Shown: positions 1 to 7,227, numbered from the stretch's first letter. The stretch: 14,413 nucleotides of DNA from Methylococcaceae bacterium (GCA_028678445.1 JAJRDJ010000073.1:1-14413), one strand, 5' to 3'. Program-made: numbers and translations. The notes: generated by a model not told the origin, from the sequence alone.

Positions 1-24
1 AAGTCCAGCGGTATGTATGGTCAC

Positions 25-42
25 GATCATGTCTCCATGATC
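25..42. repeat. Short perfect inverted repeat near the window's left edge
   Basis: GATCATG at 25-31 and CATGATC at 36-42 form a perfect 7-bp stem with a 4-nt loop (TCTC). It lies upstream of an IS1634-type transposase start and may belong to that element's left region. No T-tract follows, so it does not look like a terminator. Its function is unknown. Confidence 0.5.
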
Positions 43-54
43 CCAACTTCAACG

Positions 55-102
55 CCTTCAGGCTCACCTCACGGTGGAAATACGCCCCTCCCTTCAGGCT
101 CA
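55..102. repeat. 12-bp direct repeat CCTTCAGGCTCA (two copies)
   Basis: CCTTCAGGCTCA occurs at 55-66 and again at 91-102, both times followed by similar CT-rich sequence. The 36-bp period and the position just upstream of the IS1634-like start suggest subterminal repeats of that element, but this is inference. Confidence 0.45.
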
Positions 103-161
103 TGTCTCATTGGACAAGGCTCCCTATTGCATCTGCCGCCGGGCCGCAGTAGGGTGTCCCC

Positions 162-238
162 ATGTATATCCGTCGCACCCAAACCCGTAGCCCCGCCAAC
201 GGCGAACCTTATGTGACCTATCGGCTGGTTGTTAGCGG
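162..238 (+). pseudogene. IS1634-family transposase, N-terminal fragment
   Basis: The reading frame from the ATG at 162 begins MYIRRTQTRSPANGEPYVTY and continues RLV. This matches my recollection of the N-terminus of IS1634-family transposases, which begin with a basic MYIRRT-type stretch followed by a GE-x-Y-x-TYRLVES-like segment. After about 25 residues the similarity stops, and the DNA becomes the end of an IS110-type fragment read on the other strand (junction about 235-245). Everything downstream, including the whole catalytic domain, is absent, so this is a dead remnant. The 160 bp upstream probably include this element's left end, but I cannot place its terminal repeat. The family call rests on a short stretch of sequence. 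Confidence 0.55.
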
Positions 239-242
239 CTGC

Positions 243-308
243 GCGCTGTCGCTTGGCCTGATGCACATCCAGTCCAATGACGCGCGGGCAGATCGGGGTG
301 ATGTCCAT
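243..308 (-). pseudogene. IS110-family transposase, N-terminal fragment
   Basis: On the minus strand an ATG at 306-308 follows a good ribosome-binding site (GAGGAGG, complement of 314-320). The protein begins MDITPICPRVIGLDVHQAK. The V-I-G-L-D-V-H-Q-A-K motif is the hallmark first strand of the IS110-family RuvC-like (DEDD) domain and carries its first catalytic Asp. Similarity ends about 20-22 residues in, at the junction with the IS1634 fragment, and the frame then runs on into unrelated sequence. The rest of the catalytic domain and the C-terminal Tnp domain are missing. Fewer than 50 bp of possible left-end sequence remain upstream before IS5-type coding sequence begins. Confidence 0.55.
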
Positions 309-328
309 GATGGCCTCCTCACAGCAAA

Positions 329-346
329 ACACGACAATTGTGGTGT
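329..346. repeat. 18-bp near-perfect palindrome at the IS110/IS5 junction
   Basis: ACAC-G-ACAATTGT-G-GTGT is palindromic except for one G/G pair on each side. It lies between the IS110-type start codon and the first recognisable IS5-type coding sequence. It could be an element end or a target motif. This is an inference from position only. Confidence 0.45.
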
Positions 347-732
347 GCTGTACGCGCAAGGGCACCGCCCGGCAACGGCCACGACAGCCGCTGGGTGACG
401 GCCACCTTGAAGGCCGGGCCCCCGGCCCGGATTCCGCGGAGGCTGAGCACCAGCACCGGTGCCTGGACAAAGCCTTTGACCTGAAACGTGTCGAGGCCGA
501 AGTCCGGGGCCACCGGCACATGCCGCATATCCTCCGGGCCGGCGTGGAACAGTGGGCCGCGCCCGAGGAAAACCATCCCGCCCGCCGCTGGGTCGTTGAG
601 CGAACCTTTGGGTGGCTGAAAGGGTTCCGGGCAATCCGGACGCGGTATATTCGCCGAGGGAAACACTATCTGGTCCTGCTTCATCTGGCTTGTGCGCTGG
701 TCCTCAGCCGGCGGATAGAGGCCATTACATAA
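344..732 (+). pseudogene. IS5-family transposase, C-terminal part, frameshifted
   Basis: The downstream part (from about 445) reads CLDKAFD, later ARRWVVERTFGWLKGFRAIR, then a hydrophobic HLACALVLSRR tail. That is the C-terminal third of an IS5-type (ISL2/IS427-like) DDE transposase. The R-x3-E-x6-K signature is intact, with the catalytic Glu codon at 598-600. Upstream, another frame (from about 371) reads NGHDSRWVTATLKA, matching the N-x-H-D-S-R-x-x-x-A-T-L segment that normally precedes it. The two halves are in different frames, so a frameshift lies in the GC-rich run around 411-433. The first two-thirds of the gene, including the first catalytic Asp, is missing. This is a non-functional remnant. 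Confidence 0.75.
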
Positions 733-734
733 GG

Positions 735-750
735 CACGTTATGTGCCGGT
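735..750. repeat. Small hairpin just after the IS5 remnant
   Basis: GGCAC and GTGCC flank GTTAT just downstream of the transposase stop codon at 730-732. The 5-bp stem has no T-run behind it. It may be part of the element's right end, but no partner inverted repeat could be found because the left end is gone. Confidence 0.3.
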
Positions 751-817
751 TATCCTCTTATTCACATAAATCTCCGGACACTAATGATTTATTCCCAAGA
801 AAACCTGACTTGATCCA

Positions 818-858
818 ACTGCCGGTCCGGATAACGGACTACTAAGCGGACCGGCAGT
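818..858. terminator. Perfect 12-bp stem hairpin downstream of ttcA
   Basis: ACTGCCGGTCCG at 818-829 is perfectly complementary to CGGACCGGCAGT at 847-858, with a 17-nt loop. The structure ends 14 bp beyond the ttcA stop codon (873-875), where an operon terminator is expected. No clear U-tract follows on either strand, so it may act as an mRNA 3'-end stabiliser or need Rho. GTCCG at 825-829 can also pair with CGGAC at 835-839, giving an alternative smaller hairpin. Confidence 0.55.
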
Positions 859-872
859 CGGTTGTGGGGACA

Positions 873-1781
873 TCAACCGCAATCCTGAATCCGTCTATCT
901 TCCTGCCTGTCTAGCAAGCGAAGGTCCACTACGGAGATAGTCTCTTTGACGGGCTGGATCCCATGCCCGCGCAGTGATTCGAGTGCCCCGAAGTCAAACA
1001 ACGACCGATCCGCCAGCTGCGAGGGCGCCACATTCTGCAGGGCTTTGAAGATGGTTTCCACGCGACCCGGATGGCGTTTTTCCCAGTCCCGCAGCATCTC
1101 CTTCATGGCCTGGCGCTGGAGGTTTTCCTGTGAGCCGCAGAGGTTGCAAGGGATCAGAGGGAAAGCCCGGATACGGGCATAGGCATCGATATCCTTCTCC
1201 TTGCAATAGGCGAGGGGGCGGATGACCACGTGCTCACGACTGTCGCTGAGCAGCTTCGGCGGCATGGCCTTGAGGGTACCGCCAAAAAAGAGGTTGAGAA
1301 AAAAGGTTTCTAGGATATCGTCGCGGTGATGGCCCAGGGCAATCTTGGTCATGCCATGTTCGGCCGCATGCCGGTACAACACTCCGCGGCGGAGGCGGGA
1401 GCAGAGTCCACAGGTTGTCTTGCCCTCCGGTACTACGCGCTTGACGATGCTGTAGGTATCCTGCTCGATGATCTGGAAAGGGATTTGCCGCCCGCTCAGA
1501 TAATTAGGCAATACTTGCTCTGGAAATCCCGGCTGCTTCTGATCCAGATTGACGGCGACGATATCGAAGTGGATCGGCGCGCTCAGGCGCAAACCCCAGA
1601 GAATATCCAGTAGCGTGTAGGAATCCTTGCCGCCGGACAGGCACACCATCACCCTGTCGCCGTCCTCGATCATGCCGAAGTCGGCGATCGCATCCCCGGT
1701 CAGGCGGCGCAAGCGCTTCTGGAGCTTGTTGAAATCGTAACGCTGCTTTTCGCCCAACCCCGTGGTGGCGCTATCCGTCAT
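873..1781 (-). CDS. ttcA: TtcA, tRNA 2-thiocytidine(32) synthetase
   Basis: Cytosolic enzyme that thiolates C32 of certain tRNAs, activating the base with ATP and using an iron-sulfur cluster. The 302-aa protein carries the PP-loop SGGKDS at residues 49-54, the C-x2-C pair Cys124/Cys127 and a third conserved cysteine at 212 (PCNLCGSQEN). These are the ATP site and cluster ligands known for E. coli TtcA (311 aa). GHHRDDILETFFLNLFFGG around 150-168 is also typical. The frame is open upstream to 1862, but the extra 27 residues lie inside fabB and lack similarity. The ATG at 1781 overlaps the fabB stop (1771-1773) by 11 bp, which suggests translational coupling as the last gene of fabA-fabB-ttcA. 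Confidence 0.95.
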   Translation of the reverse strand: MTDSATTGLGEKQRYDFNKLQKRLRRLTGDAIADFGMIEDGDRVMVCLSGGKDSYTLLDILWGLRLSAPIHFDIVAVNLDQKQPGFPEQVLPNYLSGRQIPFQIIEQDTYSIVKRVVPEGKTTCGLCSRLRRGVLYRHAAEHGMTKIALGHHRDDILETFFLNLFFGGTLKAMPPKLLSDSREHVVIRPLAYCKEKDIDAYARIRAFPLIPCNLCGSQENLQRQAMKEMLRDWEKRHPGRVETIFKALQNVAPSQLADRSLFDFGALESLRGHGIQPVKETISVVDLRLLDRQEDRRIQDCG

Positions 1782-2988
1782 ACCGCTGAAATACCAAGCT
1801 GGCGTTGGTGCCGCCAAACCCGAAGCTATTCGACATGGCGACATCGATGTGCGCGTCATCAATACGCTGGCGCACGATCGGTACCCCTTCCGCCCCGGGG
1901 TCGAGCGTGTCGATATTGGCCGACGCGGCGATAAACCGGCTTTCCATCATGAGCAGTGCGTAAATGGCCTCATGCACACCCGCGGCGCCCAGCGAGTGCC
2001 CCGATAACGATTTGGTGGAACTGAGGTGCGGTATCTGACTCCCGAACACCTCCTTAACGGCTTCCAGCTCGCGGATATCACCCACCGGGGTGCTGGTACC
2101 ATGCGCGTTGATATAGTCGATTGGCGCGTGCAGTTCGGCCATGGCTTGCCGCATGCAGCGTACCGCGCCTTCACCGGACGGCTGCACCATGTCGTAGCCA
2201 TCGGACGTGGCGCCATAGCCGGTGAGCTCGGCGTAAATCCTGGCGCCCCTGGCTTTGGCGTGCTCCAGCTCTTCCAGGACCAGCACACCACCGCCGCCCG
2301 AAATCACGAAGCCGTCCCGGTCCGCGTCGTAGGCACGGGAGGCACGCTCGGGTGTGGCGTTGTATTTGGTAGAAAGGGCGCCCATGGCGTCGAACAACAC
2401 GCTCAAGGTCCAGTGCAGCTCCTCGCCGCCACCGGCAAAGATGATGTCCTGCTTGCCCAGCTGGATCAATTCGGCGGCATTACCCACACAATGTGCGCTG
2501 GTGGCACAAGCCGAGCTGATCGAGTAATTGACACCCTGAATTTTGAAGGGCGTTGCGAGACAGGCCGAATTGGTGTTGGACATGGCGCGCGGCACCATGT
2601 ACGGGCCAACTTTCTTGATGCCCTTTTCGCGGAAATTGTCCCAGGCCGTAAGCAGGTTGGAAGTCGAGGGACCACCTGAACCCATGATCAACCCGGCCCT
2701 GGGATTGGAGACCTCGGCATCCTCGAGGCCCGCATCGGTGATGGCTTCGGCCATCGCCACATAATTGTAGGCCGCGCCATCGCCCATGAATCGACGGATT
2801 TTCCGGTCGATCAGGGAATCAGGATCTATTGAGAGCGGGGCATGGACGTGGCTGCGGAAACCCAGTTCCGCGTACTCCTCGCTGTGTTTGACGCCGGACC
2901 GGCCCAGCCGCAAGGATTCAGTGACGTCCGCCTTAGTATTGCCGAGGCTGGAAACGATACCCATTCCGGTTATAACAACACGCTTCAT
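1771..2988 (-). CDS. fabB: FabB, 3-oxoacyl-ACP synthase I (KAS I)
   Basis: Condensing enzyme that elongates acyl-ACP with malonyl-ACP. In the anaerobic pathway it extends cis-3-decenoyl-ACP made by FabA, so it is needed for unsaturated fatty acids. The 405-aa protein has the thiolase-fold catalytic set: Cys161 in SSACATSAHC, His296 in NAHGTSTPVGD, Lys326 and His331 in KSLSGHSLGAAG. These lie at positions matching E. coli FabB Cys163, His298, Lys328 and His333 with a constant offset of 2. The glycine-rich C-terminus NSFGFGGTN is present. GAGGAG lies about 10 nt before the ATG and decides the start. The gene begins 13 bp after fabA and overlaps ttcA. Confidence 0.97.
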   Translation of the reverse strand: MKRVVITGMGIVSSLGNTKADVTESLRLGRSGVKHSEEYAELGFRSHVHAPLSIDPDSLIDRKIRRFMGDGAAYNYVAMAEAITDAGLEDAEVSNPRAGLIMGSGGPSTSNLLTAWDNFREKGIKKVGPYMVPRAMSNTNSACLATPFKIQGVNYSISSACATSAHCVGNAAELIQLGKQDIIFAGGGEELHWTLSVLFDAMGALSTKYNATPERASRAYDADRDGFVISGGGGVLVLEELEHAKARGARIYAELTGYGATSDGYDMVQPSGEGAVRCMRQAMAELHAPIDYINAHGTSTPVGDIRELEAVKEVFGSQIPHLSSTKSLSGHSLGAAGVHEAIYALLMMESRFIAASANIDTLDPGAEGVPIVRQRIDDAHIDVAMSNSFGFGGTNASLVFQRYDG

Positions 2989-3001
2989 ATTTCTTTGCTC
3001 C

Positions 3002-3544
3002 TCAGAAGTCGTCTGTGGAGGTGAAAAGGCCGACTCTCAGGTCGTTGGCCTCGTAAATGACACGGCCATCGCACTCCATTTCGGCGTCCGCGATCCCCAT
3101 CACCAGTTTTCGCATCATGACTCGTTTCAGGTTGATACGGTAGGTTATCAGTCGGTTCGCGGGCAGCACCTGTCCGCGAAACTTGACTTCCCCTACACCG
3201 AGAGCTCGCCCTCGACCTGGACCGCCCAGCCAACCCAGAAAAAAACCCACCATCTGCCACATCGCATCCAGCCCAAGGCAGCCGGGCATCACCGGATCGT
3301 TCTGGAAGTGGCAGTCGAAAAACCAGAGTTTCGGGGTAATATCGAGTTCAGCAACCATATGGCCTTTGTCGAAGGTGCCGCCATCGGCGGCAATGTGGGC
3401 AATCCGATCGAACATCAGCATGGGCGGCAGTGGCAACTGAGCATTACCCGGTCCAAACAGCTCGCCGCGCCCGCACTGCAGCAGTTCCTCGCGCGCATAG
3501 CTGGGTTGGCGGTTGGGTAGTAAAGAGGCTTCCGTGAGTGTCAT
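3002..3544 (-). CDS. fabA: FabA, 3-hydroxydecanoyl-ACP dehydratase/isomerase
   Basis: Dehydrates (R)-3-hydroxydecanoyl-ACP and isomerises trans-2- to cis-3-decenoyl-ACP, the branch point to unsaturated fatty acids. The single hot-dog domain (180 aa; E. coli 172 aa) contains the active-site segment DCHFQNDPVMPGCLGLDAMW. His79 and Asp93 match E. coli His70 and Asp84. GRGELFG near residue 26 and ALGVGEVKF at about 114-122 are further family signatures. The frame is open upstream to 3763, but those 73 residues have no family similarity and cover the promoter region. The ATG at 3544 gives the right length, although its ribosome-binding site is weak. First gene of the operon, 13 bp before fabB. Confidence 0.96.
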   Translation of the reverse strand: MTLTEASLLPNRQPSYAREELLQCGRGELFGPGNAQLPLPPMLMFDRIAHIAADGGTFDKGHMVAELDITPKLWFFDCHFQNDPVMPGCLGLDAMWQMVGFFLGWLGGPGRGRALGVGEVKFRGQVLPANRLITYRINLKRVMMRKLVMGIADAEMECDGRVIYEANDLRVGLFTSTDDF

Positions 3545-3842
3545 TAGGTTGGTCAGGGTTTTATACTTTCTTGTAATGGTGGGGTGTACATGCGGAAACT
3601 GACACCGTACCTTGCTCCGCAGGTCGCTTTGAGGCTCAGGCTGCGCATACAGATGCAAATAAAAATGCGCATTATAGTAGCAGAAGCCTCTGGCGATCTT
3701 TACCTTCCTTCTAGAAAGTAAGGCTTCGATACGTTTTTTCCCGACTGAAAACCCTTGCTTCACGAGAGAAGCAAGCCTCTTTGTTATTCTCCCTCACCTT
3801 GATGCGCCGCCAACCACAGGCTTTGCTCCATATTCCGATTTC
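3545..3842. promoter_or_regulatory. Divergent intergenic region fabA / ABC exporter
   Basis: This 298-bp region separates divergently transcribed genes and has no convincing coding sequence. On the fabA strand there is a perfect TATAAT at 3676-3671, about 130 nt before the fabA start. The -35 region opposite it is poor (AGATCG at 17-bp spacing). fabA promoters in E. coli need the activator FadR, so an activator-dependent promoter is plausible, but no FadR site could be identified by eye. A hairpin at 3754-3775 lies on the exporter side. No clear promoter for the exporter was found. Confidence 0.45.
3754..3775. repeat. 8-bp stem hairpin in the leader of the ABC exporter
   Basis: CTTGCTTC (3754-3761) pairs with GAAGCAAG (3768-3775) around a 6-nt loop ACGAGA, about 70 nt before the exporter start. 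Downstream is pyrimidine-rich (CCTCTTTGTTATTCTCCCTC), so it could act as a weak attenuator, or be an operator site. Confidence 0.4.
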
Positions 3843-5690
3843 ATGACGGCACACACTGATCAGCCGCCCTTGCTCACACTGAACTGGGGCTATATCAAGC
3901 GCATTGTTTTCCGGCACCGACGAGAGCTGGTCATGGCTCAGGGCGTCGCGATTCTGGCCGCAGTAGCCGCGGTACCGGTGCCCTTGCTGCTGCCGATGCT
4001 CGTGGATGAAGTGCTGCTTAACAAGCCCGGACTGGCCGTGCGGCTGATGGATGGACTCTTTCCCGAGTCTTATCATGGCCCAACGCTCTACATCCTGGCC
4101 TTGCTGGTTTTGACGCTGCTCCTCAGATTGCTGGCCGCGATGTTCAATGTATTGCAGACACGACAGTTCAGCCTGATTTCCAAGGATGTCATCTTCCGCA
4201 TCCGCACCCTGCTCATCGGTCGTCTGGAGCGGATTTCGATGGCGGAGTACGAGAGCCTCGGCAGCGGCGCCGTGGTGACACACATGGTGACCGATCTTGA
4301 CACCCTGGATACGTTCATCGGCACTACCGTGGCACGCAGCCTTGTGGCGGTGCTGACACTGACCGGAACCGCCGCGGTGTTGCTGTGGATGAACTGGCAA
4401 CTGGCACTGTTCATCCTGCTACTGAACCCCGTGGTGGTCTTCTTTACCCGGGCGCTCGGCAAGCAGGTCAAGACACTAAAACGCCGCGAGAATACCGCGA
4501 TCGGCGCCTTTCAGACTACGCTGAACGAGACCCTGGAGGCCATTCATCAGATTCGGGCCAGTAACCGTGAACAACATTATCTGGGTCGACTGGTCGATGC
4601 AGCGTGGTCGGTACGCGAACACTCTTCCGCCTATGCCTGGAAAAGCGATGCCGCCAGCCGCATGAGCTTTCTGGTATTTCTGACCGGGTTCGATGTGTTT
4701 CGGGGGCTGTCCCTGTTCATGGTCGTCTACTCGGACCTCTCCATCGGTGAGATGATGGCGGTGTCCGGTTATCTCTGGTTCATGATGGCGCCGGTGCAGG
4801 AAATACTCGGCATGCAGTATGCTTATTACGGCGCCAAGGCAGCACTGGAGCGGCTCAACCAGTTTTGCGCCCGGCAGCTGGAACCTGTCTATCCGCATCG
4901 CCACAACCCTTTCACCGGCAAGATGACGGTCGGTGTGTTCATCGAAGATCTTCGTTTTACTTACCCAAATGGCGGTGAAATCCTTCAGGGCATTACCCTG
5001 GCGATACCGCCCGGCGAAAAAATAGCCCTGGTCGGCGCTAGCGGTGGCGGCAAGTCGACCCTGGTGCAGGTATTGATTGGCCTCTACCCGCCCACCAGCG
5101 GCATGATTTATTTTGACGGCATCCCCATGGATCAGATCGGCATGGATGTGGTGCGGGAGCATGTCGTGACAGTCCTTCAGCATCCGATACTATTCAACGA
5201 CACCGTGCGCGCCAATCTCACGCTGGGCCGGTTCGCCCGGGATGAAGACCTCTGGCATGCGCTCGAAATCGCGCAACTGCGCGAGGTGATCGCCGAGGCG
5301 CCGGAGGGCCTGGATGCCGTGGTCGGACGCTCCGGGGTGCGGCTGTCCGGTGGACAGCGCCAGCGGCTGGCCATCGCCCGCATGGTGCTGGCCGACCCCA
5401 AGGTTGTCATACTGGATGAGGCCACCTCCGCCGTCGATAATGTCACCGAGGCCAATCTGTACCGATCACTGGATGAATTCCTCGCTGGGCGCACCACTCT
5501 GATCGTGGCGCATCGGCTGAGCGCCATCACCCACGCCGACCGGATTCTGGTGTTCGAGGATGGGCTCATCGTCGAGGACGGCAATCATGAAACCCTGATG
5601 GCTCGTGACGGGCTCTACTCCCGGCTGTATGGCCCATCGGGGCGCAAACCCCCGCCCATCAAGGCCGTCCTGGAACCCGCGCATGGGTGA
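3843..5690 (+). CDS. ABC exporter, fused permease and ATPase (MsbA-like)
   Basis: Inner-membrane half-transporter expected to work as a homodimer. The N-terminal type-1 exporter membrane domain (about residues 20-330) has hydrophobic segments near 31-55, 80-103, 163-183, 185-203, 272-295 and 303-322. The ATPase domain (about 365-600) has Walker A GASGGGKST (398-406), Q-loop Gln446, signature LSGGQRQR (501-508), Walker B VVILDEATS (521-529), D-loop SAVD and H-loop His557, all intact. The 615-aa length is close to that of lipid A flippase MsbA and similar multidrug or lipid exporters. The substrate cannot be read from sequence; proximity to fabAB makes a lipid-like cargo plausible but unproven. 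No good ribosome-binding site precedes the chosen ATG. First gene of an operon with rnm and tag. Confidence 0.9.
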   Translation: MTAHTDQPPLLTLNWGYIKRIVFRHRRELVMAQGVAILAAVAAVPVPLLLPMLVDEVLLNKPGLAVRLMDGLFPESYHGPTLYILALLVLTLLLRLLAAMFNVLQTRQFSLISKDVIFRIRTLLIGRLERISMAEYESLGSGAVVTHMVTDLDTLDTFIGTTVARSLVAVLTLTGTAAVLLWMNWQLALFILLLNPVVVFFTRALGKQVKTLKRRENTAIGAFQTTLNETLEAIHQIRASNREQHYLGRLVDAAWSVREHSSAYAWKSDAASRMSFLVFLTGFDVFRGLSLFMVVYSDLSIGEMMAVSGYLWFMMAPVQEILGMQYAYYGAKAALERLNQFCARQLEPVYPHRHNPFTGKMTVGVFIEDLRFTYPNGGEILQGITLAIPPGEKIALVGASGGGKSTLVQVLIGLYPPTSGMIYFDGIPMDQIGMDVVREHVVTVLQHPILFNDTVRANLTLGRFARDEDLWHALEIAQLREVIAEAPEGLDAVVGRSGVRLSGGQRQRLAIARMVLADPKVVILDEATSAVDNVTEANLYRSLDEFLAGRTTLIVAHRLSAITHADRILVFEDGLIVEDGNHETLMARDGLYSRLYGPSGRKPPPIKAVLEPAHG

Positions 5691-6567
5691 TTTTATGCAG
5701 GGGCTCGTGACGAATTACGATCTCCACACGCACTCCACCGCTTCGGACGGTGTCTACACGCCGGCGGAACTGGTCGCCCGCGCGGCTTCAGCAGGCATCA
5801 AGGTACTGGCGCTGACTGATCATGACACTACCGCCGGCCTCGCGGAAGCCGAAGCCGCGGCGCGGGAGACCGGCATCCGCCTGATTTCCGGCGTCGAAAT
5901 CTCCACCACCTGGCAACACAAAACCCTGCATGTGGTCGGTCTGAATATCGATGCGGAACATGCACTCCTGCAGGCCGGGTTACAGCAGCTCGATGCGATC
6001 AGGACCGAGCGCGCCAGTGAAATGGGCCGGCGTCTGGAAAAAGCGGGCATCCCCGGCATTCTCGAGGCCGCCGAGGCACTGGCGGGCAAGGGCATGCTCA
6101 CGCGCACCCATTTTGCCCATTGCATTGCCAGCCTGGGGCTGGCGGTCGATGTGCGGGATGTCTTCAACCGCTATCTGACAGCAGGGAAACCCGGGTATGT
6201 CTCGACCCGCTGGGCCGATTTGGACACAGCGATTGCCTGGATACGGGCAGCCGGCGGCGTCGCGGTGCTGGCCCATCCGCAGCGCTATCAGCTCACGGGC
6301 AGCTGGCTGCGGCGGCTTCTGGGCGAGTTCCGGGAAATGGGCGGCGCGGGGCTGGAGGTGCTGTCCGGCACGGCTCCCCCGGGCGATGTCCAGTCCAGCA
6401 CCGCCCTGGCTATGCGCTTCGATCTGCTGGCGTCCTGCGGCTCCGATTTTCATGGTCCGGATGAGTGCTGGCCAAAACTGGGCCGACTGCCGGCCCTGCC
6501 CGCCGGGCTGAATCCGGTCTGGCACGCCTTTGAAAACCCCGGAACGGCGACGCGGGACGCACAATGA
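5683..6567 (+). CDS. rnm: PHP-domain phosphoesterase, RNase AM (YciV/TrpH) family
   Basis: A cytosolic PHP-superfamily hydrolase. The best-known member, E. coli RNase AM (YciV), is a 5'-3' exoribonuclease that trims rRNA 5' ends; a Chromobacterium homologue hydrolyses 3',5'-nucleotide bisphosphates. Counting from the ATG at 5695, metal ligands are visible: YDLHTHS (His11, His13), DHDTT (Asp42, His43, Asp44), GVEIS (Glu68), then LHVVGLNI, VLAHPQRY and the C-terminal GSDFHGP. Residues align along most of YciV, as far as I can recall it. Two starts are possible: ATG 5683, overlapping the exporter stop (5688-5690), and ATG 5695, 4 nt past it. Length is 294 or 290 aa. Overlaps tag by 4 bp. Confidence 0.9.
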   Translation: MGDFMQGLVTNYDLHTHSTASDGVYTPAELVARAASAGIKVLALTDHDTTAGLAEAEAAARETGIRLISGVEISTTWQHKTLHVVGLNIDAEHALLQAGLQQLDAIRTERASEMGRRLEKAGIPGILEAAEALAGKGMLTRTHFAHCIASLGLAVDVRDVFNRYLTAGKPGYVSTRWADLDTAIAWIRAAGGVAVLAHPQRYQLTGSWLRRLLGEFREMGGAGLEVLSGTAPPGDVQSSTALAMRFDLLASCGSDFHGPDECWPKLGRLPALPAGLNPVWHAFENPGTATRDAQ

Positions 6568-7133
6568 GCGACGACCGCACCCGTTGCGCCTGGGCCGAGC
6601 GTACCGAGCTGGAACGCCAGTACCACGACACCGAGTGGGGAGTACCCGAGCATGATGACCGGCGGCTGTTCGAGTTCCTGCTTCTGGAGGGTGCGCAGGC
6701 CGGCCTCTCCTGGGTTACCGTACTGCGCAAGCGCGAGGCGTACCGGGCCGCGTTTGACGGATTTGATCCCGAGCGAATAGCGCGTTACAGCACGGAAAAA
6801 ATCGCCGCGCTGATGGCAAACCCCGGCCTTATCCGCAATCGCCTGAAAATCGCCTCGGCTGTGACCAATGCGCAAGCATTCCGGCGGGTTCAGGCAGAGT
6901 TCGGGAGTTTTGACGGCTATCTCTGGCGTTTCGTCGATGGCCAGGCAATCAAGCAGGTCTGGTCCAGCATGGCGGAAATGCCGCCCCGCACCCCGTTATC
7001 CGACTGGCTCAGCAAAGACCTAAAAAAGCGGGGCTTCCGTTTCGTGGGATCGGTGATTTGCTATTCCTACATGCAGGCGGTGGGCATGGTCAATGATCAC
7101 ATCGCCGGCTGCTACCGTGTCGAACAGTCCTGA
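6564..7133 (+). CDS. tag: Tag, DNA-3-methyladenine glycosylase I
   Basis: Base-excision repair enzyme that removes 3-methyladenine from alkylated DNA. The 189-aa helix-hairpin-helix protein keeps the family's zinc site: Cys8, His21, His179 and Cys183, each exactly 4 residues later than the E. coli Tag ligands (4, 17, 175, 179). Active-site Tyr20, Glu42 (LLLEGAQAGLSW) and Trp50 are also in place. YHDTEWGVPE and LKKRGFRFVGSVICYSYMQA are family signatures. The start codon lies in an ATGA overlap with the rnm stop, so translation is probably coupled and the gene is cotranscribed with the exporter and rnm. A small hairpin follows the stop codon. Confidence 0.96.
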   Translation: MSDDRTRCAWAERTELERQYHDTEWGVPEHDDRRLFEFLLLEGAQAGLSWVTVLRKREAYRAAFDGFDPERIARYSTEKIAALMANPGLIRNRLKIASAVTNAQAFRRVQAEFGSFDGYLWRFVDGQAIKQVWSSMAEMPPRTPLSDWLSKDLKKRGFRFVGSVICYSYMQAVGMVNDHIAGCYRVEQS

Positions 7134-7141
7134 AGACCTGG

Positions 7142-7166
7142 GAAGCCGATCAGCATCAGGGGCTTC
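7142..7166 (+). terminator. Hairpin just after tag, possible weak terminator
   Basis: GAAGCC (7142-7147) pairs with GGCTTC (7161-7166), and the outer GGG/CCC can extend it past a small bulge. It begins 8 nt after the tag stop. No T-run follows, so termination would be inefficient or Rho-dependent, and some read-through into the thiC leader is possible. Confidence 0.35.
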
Positions 7167-7227
7167 GCCCATACCGGACGCAATACTTACTCCGATAACC
7201 TCACCCGCAGGTGTCAGCAGACGTAAC

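Noticed and set aside
1..160. CRISPR-like repeats
   Set aside because: Only two copies of a 12-bp repeat with no further units or uniform spacers.
1782..1862. N-terminal extension of ttcA inside fabB
   Set aside because: The 27 extra residues lie entirely in the conserved fabB coding region in another frame; the ATG at 1781 matches the usual TtcA beginning.
3545..3763. N-terminal extension of fabA by 73 residues
   Set aside because: The extra residues have no FabA similarity and would cover a consensus -10 box; the ATG at 3544 gives the normal family length.
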